From Strongylocentrotus purpuratus (lineage: Eukaryota > Echinodermata > Echinoidea > Camarodonta > Strongylocentrotidae), in NCBI RefSeq assembly GCF_000002235.5, contig NW_022145597.1, positions 24,010,923-24,074,922 of the forward strand: a DNA stretch of 64,000 nucleotides, in the 5' to 3' direction. The position numbers and the translations under genes are program-made. Under the pieces are notes generated by a model. It saw only the letters and a program-made list of their open reading frames with translations. It ran no database searches and was not told the origin of the DNA. Of this stretch, positions 38,424-48,955 are shown piece by piece. Position 1 is the first letter of the stretch. Each line of letters begins with the position of its first letter.

Positions 38424-39095
38424 TGCCCAGTTCGACTTCATTATTCTCTCTATAATTTCGATAATTTCTTCGCGTTTTTCCACGGGATATTCCTGACAGG
38501 TTTTACCGTTTCGCCGGATTTGCACTCCAGTGATGCCCGGGAGCTGCTCCATCGCTAGGAGACAGAGAATAATGAAGTCGAACTGGGCAGACACTCGATC
38601 GAAACCGATGACGCTGCCTAATTTGCATCGAATATGCGACATATATAGGTCCGTAAAAATTGTCGAAAATTATGAGAATAACGTATACTTGGCCTTCACC
38701 GAGAAAATGGTCTCACAAGGAAACCTAATTTGTATACTCTACTGCCGGGCTGGCGGATTGGTTGCAAGGAGTGTCACCTAATAGTCCCCTAGTATTACTA
38801 ATAGTAATGTCAAATTCGGGAACAGATAAAACACATCCCCTCCCTTCACCAAAAAAAAAAGAAGAAAAATGCCCAAGTTCGACTTCATCCAGCAAAATCC
38901 GTATAAAGTTGTCCAAAATGATGACAATAACGTATACTTGGCCTTGAGAGAGAGAAAATGGTCTCACGATGGAAACATTATTTGTATACTCTACTGCCGG
39001 GGCTGCCGGCTTGATCGCTGGAGCTGCCATATAATAGTCACCTTATTAGTCGGGTCAAAAGTTGGAGACAGATAGAAATAACCAACCTCCCAAAA
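38424..39095. repeat. Last H module
   Basis: 672 bp. Like the preceding H copy it carries the CAAGGAAACCTAATTTG variant. Confidence 0.9.
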
Positions 39096-40249
39096 TGCCC
39101 AGTTCGACTTCATTATTCTCTTATCGCGCTTAGAGATTATCATGATCATACGACAGTCCTTTCATATTGTAATTTACACGATATACAGATAAAAAGAATG
39201 ATATCATATCTTACGATTTGATATAGAGAATATTGAAGTCAAACCGGTCAGGCACTCGACCGTACCGATGACGTTGCCTAAATTGCATCGAATATGCAAT
39301 AATTATAGGTCCATAAATATTATCGAAAATGATGACAATAACGTATACTAGGCCTTCACCGAGAAATTGGTCTCAAAAAGGAAACATTATTTTTAAACTC
39401 TTCTGCCGGGTTGCCCGATTTTTTGCTTGGAGAATATTGAAGTCGAACCGGGCAGGCACTCGGCTGTACCGATGACGTCGCCTGATTTGCATCGAATATG
39501 CCTTCACCGAGAAAATGGTCTCACGATGGAAACATTATATTAATACTCTACTACCGGATTGGCGGATTGGTTGCAAGGAGTGTCACCTAATAGTCCCCTA
39601 GTATTACTAATAGTCATGTCAAAGTTGGGAACAGATAAAAGACATCCATCCCCTTCAAAAAAAAAAAAAAAAATGCCCAAGTTCGACTTCATCCAGCAAA
39701 ATCTTTTGAAAGTTGTCGAAAATGATGACGATAACGTATACTTGGCCTTGAGAGAGAAAATGGTCTCACGATGGAAAACCTAATTTGTATACTCTACTGC
39801 CGGGCTGGCGGATTGGTTGCAAGGAGTGTCACCTAATAGTCCCCTAGTATTACTAATAGTAATGTCAAATTCGGGAACAGATAAAACACATCCCCTCCCT
39901 TCACCAAAAAAAAAAAAAAAAAAGAAAAATGCCCAAGATAAAAAGATTGATATCATATCTTACGATTTGATATAGAGAATATTGAAGTCAAACCGGTCAG
40001 GCACTCGACCGTACCGATGACGTTGCCTAAATTGCATCGAATATGCAATAATTATAGGTCCGTAAATATTATCGTAAATGATGACAATAACGTATACTGG
40101 GCCTTCACCGAGAAATTGGTCTCAAAAGGGAAACCTTATTTTTAAACTCTTCTGCCGAGCTCCCAGATTTTTTGCTTGGAGAATATTGAAGTCGAACTGT
40201 GCAGACACTCGACAGTACCGATGACGTTGCCTAATTTGCATCGAATATG

Positions 40250-40286
<37 letters not shown>

Positions 40287-40425
40287 TCAGTAAAAATTGT
40301 CGAAAATGATGACAATAACGTATACTTGGCCTTGACAATGGAAACATTATTTGTATACTCTACTGCCGTGATGGCGGATTGGTTTCAAGGAATGCCACCT
40401 AATAGTCCTCGTATAGCCGTGTCAA
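39096..40425. repeat. R module 8 and degenerate right edge
   Basis: It starts as a normal R module but becomes rearranged after about 39500, with shortened monomers and a partial second R segment at about 39940-40200. A TA microsatellite at 40252-40284 interrupts the last monomer. Satellite homology ends at about 40425, where a foldback-MITE end begins. Confidence 0.8.
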
Positions 40426-40504
40426 AATCTATAAGGAATAAATCATTGTCAAATTAATTCCATAAATTGGGATAAAAAAAAATATTCCAACTTCATGAGC
40501 AACA

Positions 40505-40507
<3 letters not shown>
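40426..40507. mobile_element. Foldback-MITE end fragment
   Basis: It matches the last 80 bp of the MITE at 58111-58941 (GGAATAAATCATTGTC, then CATAAATTGGGATAAA, ending in AACAGTG before TA). Only this end is present, and it directly adjoins the last satellite monomer. Confidence 0.75.

Positions 40508-40573
<66 letters not shown>
40508..40573. repeat. TA/GA compound microsatellite
   Basis: A TA tract followed by a GA tract. Confidence 0.95.
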
Positions 40574-40576
<3 letters not shown>

Positions 40577-40599
40577 GATTGTCTGTATATATATCTTAG

Positions 40600-41160
40600 T
40601 TAGTGCATGTACTCTCTTAGTTTATAGATTTAAAAAAGTTTAATTTGACCTTGTTACTTTGGTTTCTGCTCTACCCTGTTCCTATTTCTTTTCTTGTTTG
40701 GTATTATTTTTCTTTCCTAATTCATTCTGCTTTCTCCTTTTCTTTCCAAACGTATTTCATCCACACGTATAACAGGTTTAAACAAAGACAACAAAAGGCA
40801 TGGAATCTGCAAGCTTTCTGTCAGAAGAGATTTTTAGGATGAATTTCTCATTGAGATTCAGAAAAACAGTAACATCGATGTTAGCTCATGTCACATCATA
40901 AGATATATATGTATAGATATATATTGTGCATTTATAAAAAGCATTACTTTATTTTTCGTACATGTATATATCAAACATATATTCATTGGTTATGTATTTA
41001 ACATACAATTGTATATGCCTTGTGTATAATTGATTTTGCAGATCCATTTTTAGGCAATCTTTTGAAGATATGAAATATTTTTATATTGAGTCAATTCATT
41101 TTGTAAATAATATTAAAGTACTTCATTTTATACAATGTAAAGTTACCTTTATTAAAATAT
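40600..41160. repeat. Dispersed repeat, uninterrupted copy
   Basis: It matches 54838-54914 joined to 57199-57645, with shared segments such as CATGTACTCTCTTAG, TTTCTGCTCTACC and GGTTTAAACAAAG. This copy lacks the 2.28-kb insertion found at 54915-57198, so it serves as the empty site. No coding sequence was recognised; its origin (intergenic repeat or untranslated exon) is unknown. Confidence 0.7.
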
Positions 41161-42050
41161 AAATTGAATCGTATGTTGCAGAGTAAATAAATCCATTTAG
41201 ATTTAAATTTAAAACATCGTGCACTTTGGTGTATATTTGTGTTATGGTTTATCGATTTGAAACGGCTTTGAAACAGTCTTTATAACTCAAAAGAGGCATG
41301 CATTTTGGTCCACCAAAATAAGCTGAAGATTCGACTCAACATAATCATTTAGATGTAAATTACTAATTTCATGTTTTCAAACAAAGTCGCTTACTTGGAG
41401 AAAAATAATGCTAAATTTGCGACATATTCGGCTGGCCTGAAATAAATGTGTTATCGAAAAAATATTATACTATTGAAACATAGGTCAAGTTTATCTGTCT
41501 AACGAATGATGACTTGTGTTAAGTGGGAGCACCTTTGATTGGCTTTTTAATACTGTACTTACGGATTCGTTGGTATTTCTAATGATAATTCCCATTGTGC
41601 CCCAGGGATAGTGGCTGCCAAGCAGTCAAACAGAAACAGAAACAAAAGTAAGTCAAACACAACCACTACTGTCAATAACAAAAATAAATAAAAAAATTCA
41701 CAAAACAATGAATATTTCAACACATTCATAAAGATTATGTCTATTTTCCTTCTCAATTTTAGATTTATTAAATCAAATAAAATTGGGTAGGGGAGGCAGA
41801 CTGCCCCTTTTGCTCCCTAAAAGGTATTATGTCCCATGTGAAGGCCAAACAAAATGAAAAGGTTACATTCCAATGGCATTTGAAAGATAATACTGATTTA
41901 GAACTTCCTTCAAAAAGAAAGGGCTGGAAAAGGTCTTTTTGTGGGAAAATAAAGACGATTAGTTTTGGGCTGCGCAAAGATTCAATCAGTTTAATTTTGG
42001 CTATTACAAGAAGTGGTGTATTGATGTAGAAAAATGCTGCATGTACCTTT
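41161..42050. other. No gene recognised
   Basis: AT-rich sequence; short frames on both strands show no recognisable domain. Confidence 0.4.
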
Positions 42051-42053
42051 TAC

Positions 42054-42235
42054 GGCTCACGTTTTGTATTTTATTACCAAAGAAAAAATAGAGGTCTGTC
42101 AGTCACTCAAAAGTTTTCGACAGTGAGAGTCTAGAGAGTAAAGAGGTTTCCTAGCATAATTTGAACACTAGGACGTTGCTAACGGTTAAATTTCACAGAT
42201 AGGACATATATGACATCTTCATGATTCCTGCAATG
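42054..42235. repeat. Dispersed 180-bp repeat, copy 1
   Basis: It is similar to 52243-52425, with shared segments including GTATTTTATTACCA, GTCAGTCACTCAA and TTTCACA-ATAGGACATA. No coding sequence was recognised. Confidence 0.65.
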
Positions 42236-42847
42236 TTCTACAGAATTGGATGTTGGCTGCAAAAGGGAAATAGTATCTTTCTTCGTGTACGATAATGCTT
42301 TTATCCATCTTTCAGATTCGATCATTTTTTGGAGAAAAATCAGATATCTGTGAATCGACAATTCAAAATGAAAAGCAGTTTAGTCACCAGACAAGTAGCT
42401 GACAATGTGCATGTAAATGCCATACATTGGATTCACATTCACAGCGCCATCTAGTGACACCAGTGTTAGAAACATAATTGGGGGACTAGTTGTTAAAATA
42501 TCTGCTGTGGTTTTATTATAATACTCTTATTATAGGCTTATCTGGGGTTTAAAGAAAGTTGCGCTGATTCTCAAAATGAGTCCTTATCGACCCTTCTCAC
42601 GACGTTTTGGTCATTTTCGCCGCTTTTTGGCCAAAACGTCCATCATGGTCACATTTGGTCGGGGGATAACTATTATATCAGCAGATTTGATGGGCCTATT
42701 CTATGTAAACATGTGCTCTGGTGCTAGAAAATGTGGTCAAATCGACCCCATTAAGAACAATGTGGCCATCAAGGTATTACTCTTCGGCCAAAAATGAAGT
42801 ATTTTTTCCCCTCCAAAATCGGACCAAATATTTTTAGTCAGAATTAA

Positions 42848-42894
42848 TTGATGGGTGGGTTTTTATGTGATAGTCCTGTGGTTTTGACATCCAG
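42848..42894 (+). pseudogene. Small ORF interrupted by hAT-like insertion, left piece
   Basis: A short frame with an ATG at 42851 (MGGFLCDSPVVLT) runs into the hAT-like element. Ignoring the insertion and one target-site copy, the same frame continues at 44507 to a stop at 44669, giving about 68 codons. The peptide matches nothing I recognise, so this could be a chance frame or part of a host exon broken by the insertion. Confidence 0.3.
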
Positions 42895-44498
42895 CAGGGG
42901 CGGCCGAACGAGTTCCAAAGTGGGGGGGGGGGGGGGGGGCACCAACAAAAAAGGGGCACCTACAGTGGGAAATCTCGAAGCGAAAATATACAATTTGTTA
43001 GACATTGGTATATACCCCTACATTGCGATTACATTATCAGGGATGATTTCAATATTTGTTTCTCTTCATACATATATATCGCTTAAGCATCATACTTTAC
43101 AGTTGGGTGTGATGTCTGAATATGCATTTACGAGCGAGCGAAGCAAGCGAGAAAAAATTTAAAGATCTGTGAGGTCGCAGTGCGAAAAATTACATCTTAT
43201 AAAGAGGAAAAAAGCCAATCGTGACGGGGTTATAAGCACATTCTCATAACGGAAGATTGAAAAGATCTTTGATAAGTAACATAATTATATCATCTTTAAA
43301 TGCGAGCGAGTGCAGCGAGCGAACTTTGGGGGAAATTGCTCTTAGTCGCTTTAAATAAGGGGCACGTTTAATGATTACCTGAAAAGGGGACAATTATCGA
43401 AAGGGATAAGACACTTATTAGAAAAGAAAAGGAGCACGTGTCAAAGTACAAAGGATAATTATAAGAGGTGAAAATGAGGCATTTTTTTCACCTGAAAAGA
43501 GGCACTCACCAGTGATGAAAAAGAGGCGTTTACGAAAATGGGAAATAGGCATTTGTTGACGGAAAAGGGGCACCCATCAGATATTGATAGGGGCATTTAT
43601 AAGAGGTGAAAAGGGGATAGGTCTCTTATTAGAAAGTAAAAGGGGCACGTATCATTATTAAAAGGGGAATTATCAGAGTTGAAAAGGGGCACTGACCAGA
43701 TATGAAAAGGGGCACTTATAATAAAGGAAATGTGCATTTATTGAATTAAAAGGGGGCACCGTTCAGATTTTTAAAAGGGGCAGTTATGAGAAGGGGAAGG
43801 AGCTCTTTCTTTTAAATGGGAGCACTTATCATAAAGAAAAGGGGCACTTATTAGAAAGGGAAAGGGGTAGTTATGAGAAGGGGAGGGAGCTCTCTCTTTT
43901 TTATGGGGGTTCTTATCATAAGGAAAAAGGGCACTTATTAGAAATAAGAGGGGCACATGTTAAAATGAAAGGTGTGATCATCCGAGTATTAAAAAGGGGT
44001 AGTTATTAAAAGGAGAAGTGGCACTTCTAACAAAGGAAAAAAGGAGAAGTTGTCAAAGTAAAAGGAGCACCTCTCAGTTTTGAATAGGGCAATTATCAGA
44101 GGTGAAGGGGGCACTTATTAAAAGTGAAAAGGGGCACTTCTCGTACCTGAAAAGAGGCACTTACTAGAGATTAAAAACTTATTCAAGATAATTTCAAGAT
44201 TCATGAGAATGGAAAATGGACGTTTATTGCAAAGGAAAATGGGAACATGTCGAAGGAAAAGGGGCGCGTGTCAAAAAAAAAGGGCACTCGTCAGAGGTGA
44301 AAAGGGGTAAGGGGCACTTTTACTAAGTAATAGGGGCACTTGTCAAAGTAAAAGGGGCACCTTTCCTATGTAAAAGGGGCACTTCTTACAAAATAAAAGG
44401 GGCACTTTTCCTATGTAAAAAGGGGCACTTTTGGGGTATCTGAAAAAGTGGGAGGGGAGGGCACTGTGCCCCCCTGCCCCCCGGGAGGGCCGCCTCTG
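42895..44498 (+). mobile_element. hAT-like non-autonomous element A (complete)
   Basis: Its ends CAGGGGCGGCC and CAGAGGCGGCC are inverted repeats, and it is flanked by perfect 8-bp target duplications ACATCCAG (42887-42894 and 44499-44506), the hallmark of hAT transposons. Inside are a G-run, about 400 bp of AT-rich unique sequence (to about 43345) and about 1.1 kb of degenerate AAAAGGGGCACTT repeats. It encodes no transposase. A second, broken copy lies inverted at 11064-12080 plus 15490-15686. Confidence 0.85.
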
Positions 44499-44506
44499 AC
44501 ATCCAG

Positions 44507-44669
44507 ATTCAATATAAAACATGAAAAATTAAGCGCTGATGTCGGAACAATCGACCTCGTTGAAAGTATTTATAACAAGGTTCGGACCTCTTTGGTCATT
44601 GGTCAGCGTGTTACTGCGCTATACTGGTCGAAAGATGTCGACCCGCGAGCACAGGAATACATTGTGTAA
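44507..44669 (+). pseudogene. Small ORF interrupted by hAT-like insertion, right piece
   Basis: This is a 54-codon open stretch ending at TAA, with normal-looking composition (for example VIGQRVTALYWSKDVDPRAQ). It is in frame with 42851-42894 across the insertion site. No family was recognised. A true exon, a fragment of an old transposon gene or chance are all possible. Confidence 0.3.
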
Positions 44670-44935
44670 AAAATATTTTCAGTTCTGAGCCCGCGAACTG
44701 AAAAATGGCCTGTCGCGATTTGCCGTTGGCAGCGCTCTTAATAATTCAACCCTATTGGTGATGTATTATAATCAATACCGAGCAACAGCTGCCGTGGAAA
44801 AGTGTGTTTAGAAAAGATTTATGCGAATAATATGGCCTGCTACGTTATCAACTAATCAGTTTCCAGCTGCTCGTTTTACCAGAATACTCCATTAGGTATG
44901 AAAACAGCATATTAGGTAGGCTTACTTACAACATC
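44670..44935. other. Upstream flank of Ig-like gene copy 1
   Basis: No gene was recognised. Short similarity to 57735-57775 (TTTTACCAGAATAC context) hints at a dispersed repeat. Confidence 0.3.
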
Positions 44936-45142
44936 CATGCCTACAACGAGCTTGGAACCATGTTGACAACACGTTAAAGACTCATTGGCATAACATCAAT
45001 TCTAGTCGGAGTGTTTCTCTTCGATCTCTTTTGTTGTTCTAAAGAGGAAAATTATATGCGAAATATCACTTATAAACCGATCTGATCAGATTCGAACTTT
45101 CATCATCGTCGTGCTCAGAGATGCGTGCTTAAAGCTCGACTG
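44936..45142 (+). other. Inferred non-coding exon 1 of Ig-like gene copy 1
   Basis: The sequence is homologous to 61225-61371 upstream of copy 2 (shared ACAACGAGCTTG, CATCGTCGTGC, GATGCGTG). Both copies end in a good splice-donor context: CTG|GTATGT here and ATGG|GTATGTAAG there. The 5' end is not defined. Presence of matching donors and matching downstream acceptors in both duplicates supports a spliced 5' UTR, but transcription is not shown. Confidence 0.45.
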
Positions 45143-45175
45143 GTATGTATTCGTAATAATTACATAATTTTAAAG

Positions 45176-45300
45176 AAGATGTACATACACATACATACAA
45201 ACGCACACGCACGCACGTACACTCACACGCACTCCCACACAAATACATCCACACACACCCACACACACACAATACATTCACAAACTCAAACACACAGATC
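45176..45300. repeat. CA-rich simple repeat
   Basis: Degenerate CA/CACG tract, polymorphic-looking and non-coding. Confidence 0.85.
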
Positions 45301-45466
45301 ATATGAACACACTTTCATTTTAAATTTCAGATTCCTATTTTTTGGCCGCCATCCTAATCATGCGTCGCTTCATGACTGCGGTCTCCTGCACTTCTACCAC
45401 AGATAGTTCGAATATTACTTTGAATTTATAATAATATGTTAAAGAAATAATAAGTTCGTTATTATA

Positions 45467-46149
45467 CACTGTTGGTCATAATGGTGGAATATTTATTTTT
45501 ACCCCAGTTTAGGGAAGGATTTTTAAAAATTATTTATTTCTAATAGGTCTAGATAATGACATACATTCTCAGATTTTGTTGAATATTAATTTGCGAGTGT
45601 TTGTTTTGCGTGACTGCTTAATCATATGTGTGGTACTATGCTAATCAGCTAAGGGACCTACGTCCTTAAGTCATAATTGACAGTAATGAGGATTAATGCC
45701 TCACAAAAGGGCACTAATATATAGCTGATCGACACGATTTTTATCCTGGGGCTTCACAGTAACGAGGCCATTGCTAAGCCCCTGAATCATGACTGTACGC
45801 AGTGTTTGCTAGGGTACGCGGCCCCTTCCACAAATCCCCCAAAACGAAGAAAATGCAATAAATTGTCAAAAATTCATTGCATTTTCCCCCGACCCCCAAC
45901 AGGAAAAATTCCTCTGTAGGGCCATGCATTATGGCTCATTACTGTCAATTATGACGTAGGTTCCCTAGCTGATTAGCATAGTAGCACACATATGATTTAG
46001 CAGTCACGCAAAACAAACACTCGCAAATTAATATTCAATAAAATCTGAGAATGTATGCCATTATCTAGATCTATAAGAAATATAAAAAAAATTAAATTCT
46101 TCCCTAAACTGGCGCAAAAATAATTATTCCACCATTATGACCAACAGTG
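45467..46149. mobile_element. Foldback MITE, copy 1 (683 bp)
   Basis: Both ends read CACTGTTGGTCATAATGGTG inward and are flanked by TA, as in Tc1/mariner-type insertions. The two halves are inverted complements over about 270 bp each (for example GACCTACGTC...GACGTAGGTTC), so a single strand folds almost completely. It has no coding capacity. It lies inside the inferred 5' intron of Ig-like gene copy 1. Confidence 0.85.
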
Positions 46150-46574
46150 TATGTATATATATATGTCAATAATATTTTGACATGAAGTAATTACTGTATG
46201 TATATTTTTTTATTACACCTGATGCTTACAATAAAAAAATGCAGAAATACAATCAAAGAAACAAAACTTATTTTAATTGTGTTCTTTTTAAAAATATATT
46301 GTCAGTATTGGTTCACCTTTAGGGTATTATATGTATCGGATCTAATTATTATATAATATATCTATGTTAGTATCTTCATGGCGGAAACGGCTATTTACAT
46401 GGCCCCTCTTTAGGGAATCTTGCCTCAATCATTCGTCAAAAAAAATTGCACGTAAATGTTTATTACGTTCTATATTCTTCCTTCTGTATTCGTTTGATTA
46501 AGGATTACAACAAAAAATCTAAATCTAATGTAATCTCTGAGTACTGAAATATTGTCGGTAATTTTTATTTTCAG

Positions 46575-47054
46575 ATGTCAGACATATGCTGTTCTCATGA
46601 GTCAACGCAGACGATATGGAGAACTAAATAAAAGACTGTTCATCTATTTTGAAGAGAAAAAATGTGCTTAAGTAGCTACTGCAAAGAGGGATTCATCATA
46701 ATTATGATAAAGGAAATCTTATTGTAGCTGAGTGAATATACCATCGTCTAGAATGCAAGGACTTCCATAGAAAAAAAAGTATAAAAGAGCCTTGTTATTT
46801 TCATTTCGTCATCGGGGTGAAAACTGTAGCAGCTGTTGGATCACATGCAAAGTAGAACAAGATCAATTGCGACAAGGGACGAGATCACTTTCTAATTTGA
46901 TATATTTGTGAAGCAAAATGAAAGGCCTGATTTGATGAAAAGACCCAATGCCAAACATATCGATCGTGAACAGTTGGCCAACACTGTGAAACTCAATTTT
47001 CCCGTCAGTCATGAACAGTTTTTTTTAAACAAGTCTCCAGGAGCTTTCCATAAA
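46575..47054 (+). other. 5' UTR of Ig-like gene copy 1
   Basis: It is homologous to 62284-62763 before copy 2 with several substitutions and indels, and contains small upstream ATGs. An upstream in-frame extension exists here (from 46908), but copy 2 lacks it and the signal peptide starts at 47055, so it is treated as untranslated. Confidence 0.5.
46780..46786 (+). promoter_or_regulatory. TATAAAA box candidate
   Basis: A TATAAAA sits about 270 bp before the start codon. Copy 2 has TACAAAG at the same place, so the element is not conserved. It would be an alternative to the spliced-exon model for copy 1. Confidence 0.25.
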
Positions 47055-47975
47055 ATGGGCGTTATAATAATTTTGCTTAGTTTACTCGCATTCACAAGAG
47101 GGGATACTACAATTGTAACTGTCGTTGAGGGGGATTATGCACAACTTAATTTTAGTTACCCTTGTGACAGCGCACGTGTCACTTTACGACTTGGATACAT
47201 ATCTCCATTTTATGATTCAGCTAATCCAGAGTCATTGTTATTGCCCGAGAATCAAGAACTTGCGTTTCAAAGTGAAACCGAGAGCAACACCTGTCTTCTC
47301 CAACTTAAAATCAACCCTGTTCTTAGGTCTGATGAAGGCGGATATATTCTCACCGCTTATGATGGTGTTGGAAATATTCTAGAGGACCCAAGGGTTGGTT
47401 TGAGAGTTGATTATCCACCGGGTAAGGCGGCTTGCGAGTGGGGAGAGGAGGATGTTGTCGATGACTGGAGGTCCATGCTGTGCAAGGCTCCTGCGGGGAG
47501 TATGCCAGGGCAGATTGCTTGCTATCAAAATGGAATTCGGCTGCCCCCAGTGACCACACCTACGGAGGTTGGGGATATTCTACAACAGACTATCTGGGTC
47601 AGGTATCCTCAAACAGCTTTCTGCTGTGCTTTTCTCCAAGATCAACCAATCGATAGATGCACATGTAATGATTTTGTATGGGATCCCTTACACAATGGAA
47701 CCATCATCACGGATCATTGCTCCACGCCTCGGCAAGATTCAACATCACCCCAAAGCCCTAACGAAGATAACATTTCTTTCCCTACTATCGCCACATTATC
47801 CCCAGTATATGAAAGTATTACGGAAAAACCTGTTAAGAACAATGCATACATATCACTGCATCGGGCCGTTTTTGTGCTTTTGGTTATCATGACAATCGTT
47901 GCCCTGTTTGTGATTCTTACGATATCGTTTCGAAAGATTTTTAAAAGATATGATTACACGAGTGTATCAATATAG
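47055..47975 (+). CDS. Ig-like single-pass membrane protein, copy 1
   Basis: 306 residues in one exon. A signal peptide (about 1-16, IIILLSLLAF core) is followed by an Ig-like domain (about 18-118). There Cys37 probably pairs with Cys80, since the F-strand motif DEGGY (93-97) lacks the usual following Cys. A second Cys-rich Ig-like domain begins at YPPGKA (120-125) and has Cys at 127, 143, 156, 190, 191, 202, 204 and 222. A Ser/Thr/Pro-rich stalk follows (about 224-262). A transmembrane helix (272-291) and a short basic tail with KRYDYTSV complete the protein. Possible N-glycosylation sites are N32, N214 and N239. It is likely a cell-surface recognition or adhesion protein; ligand and function are unknown. 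A one-base deletion relative to copy 2 ends the protein five residues early. Start chosen because it gives the signal peptide and aligns with copy 2. Confidence 0.85.
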   Translation: MGVIIILLSLLAFTRGDTTIVTVVEGDYAQLNFSYPCDSARVTLRLGYISPFYDSANPESLLLPENQELAFQSETESNTCLLQLKINPVLRSDEGGYILTAYDGVGNILEDPRVGLRVDYPPGKAACEWGEEDVVDDWRSMLCKAPAGSMPGQIACYQNGIRLPPVTTPTEVGDILQQTIWVRYPQTAFCCAFLQDQPIDRCTCNDFVWDPLHNGTIITDHCSTPRQDSTSPQSPNEDNISFPTIATLSPVYESITEKPVKNNAYISLHRAVFVLLVIMTIVALFVILTISFRKIFKRYDYTSVSI

Positions 47976-48366
47976 AAGCGCAAGTTTAGGTAGGCGTACA
48001 ACAGTCATTTTGGGGGTGCAAACAGCCCGAGCTCTTCCATATTCTTTTCAATTATTATTATCATTATAAAAGTATCCTAACTCGTTCCGGCCGGCCCTAC
48101 CACTGATACCATTTTCCTTGAATGTTTTAAAATGTCAGTAAAGAAAAACTTTAATTCGTTATTAATATCCAGTTATTTCTTAAAACGTTTTCGATGGAAT
48201 TCTCTGTTTCTTCTGTATTGTTTACGTTATGCAGGGCCCCCAAGTAACTGCTGACGGGGATACCCTGTTGAAATAATACCAAATAAATAAATAAGTAAAT
48301 GGATGGATGGGGAGGAACCACAATAGCTACACACACAAAGAATACGTCCTACGCATACTTACTATA
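47976..48366 (+). other. 3' flank of Ig-like gene copy 1
   Basis: It is homologous to 63700-64000. Both contain CAGGGCCCCC and GGGGMTACCCTGTTGAAAT, which resemble a LINE 3' tail and are followed here by AATAAATAAATAA. The AATAAA could serve as polyadenylation signal. Confidence 0.45.
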
Positions 48367-48782
48367 CAGTGCGTCCCAGAAAAAACGAAACCAAGAATTC
48401 TCGATGTTTTATCATAACTTAATCACAATTATAATTAAAAAACTAGACTTTAATTCGTCACTTAGACGAATTAGGTGATACGTATGATAAAGGTTTACAT
48501 AACGAATAATGCATTACACGATATATTATTTTGTAAAATAATTCTCCCATTATGATCTATCCACATGTCAAGATTGAATTGTGTCTCCATGATCATCATG
48601 GATCTAGGGAAGATAGATTGTGACGATATATGACAATTGACCCTGTGCAGTAACCAGTTACACCTTTGACTCTAATTTACATCATGAAGAACGCATTTCG
48701 ACAATTTTATCTTATTCGAAGAAATGAAAATGTAATTGATAAACAAGAGCACATGCCTGAATAATAAAAAATGAATAGTGTT

Positions 48783-48955
48783 TGACGTCACGATGTCCCG
48801 TCGTAAATGAAAAGTCAAAATAAATGTGGGAATACATTAGCGATCATTTTTAGTTGTCGACGTGAGATTCGCAAGTTGCTTGATAATAAAATCTTTAAAT
48901 ATCGAATGGATATACTGTCACTGTATAAGTATGTGGATTAGACCAGAGTTGAATT
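48783..48955. repeat. 170-bp direct repeat, copy 1
   Basis: It matches 51292-51457 (CACGATGTCCC, AGTTGTCGACGTGAGATTC, ACTGTCACTGTATAAG) and ends at the same GTGGATTAG in both places. Confidence 0.8.

Larger units (their letters stand above)
15686..40425. repeat. 24.7-kb two-module satellite-like array (H and R modules)
   Basis: The array is built from H modules (673 bp, range 672-681 except one of 928 and one of 421 bp) and R modules (about 1,360-1,368 bp). Both descend from a shorter monomer whose core, TGTCGAAAATGATGACAA then CGTATACTTGGCCTT, recurs every 200-340 bp. Using the arm TGCCCAGTTCGACTTC as anchor, I count 19 H and 8 R modules in one orientation, with H runs of 3, 4, 7, 2, 1, 0, 1 and 1 between R modules. 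Inner copies differ by very few bases; the outer 1 kb on each side is degenerate, as expected from unequal crossover. Numerous 60-130-codon frames are open on both strands simply because the repeat is; none is supported as a gene. Most length differences lie in an internal A-run. Confidence 0.95.
45143..46574 (+). other. Inferred 5' UTR intron of Ig-like gene copy 1
   Basis: It is bounded by a GTATGT donor and the acceptor ATTTTTATTTTCAG. The equivalent intron of copy 2 is 912 bp; this one is 1,432 bp. A foldback MITE of 683 bp plus a CA-rich tract accounts for the difference. Confidence 0.45.

Noticed and set aside
15686-40425. CRISPR-like repeat-spacer array
   Set aside because: Units are hundreds of bases long, adjoin directly and have no unique spacers; the sequence is clearly animal.
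15700-40450. Dozens of 60-185-codon open frames on both strands, recurring with the same sequence
   Set aside because: They follow the 673/1,366-bp periodicity and are open on both strands at once. Copies are too alike to judge coding constraint, and the starts fall at arbitrary points of the modules.
45125-45406. His/Thr-rich frame
   Set aside because: It is a translation of the CA microsatellite in the inferred intron.
46908-47054. 49-residue N-terminal extension of Ig-like gene copy 1
   Set aside because: The extension precedes a perfect signal peptide, and copy 2 has no equivalent open frame.
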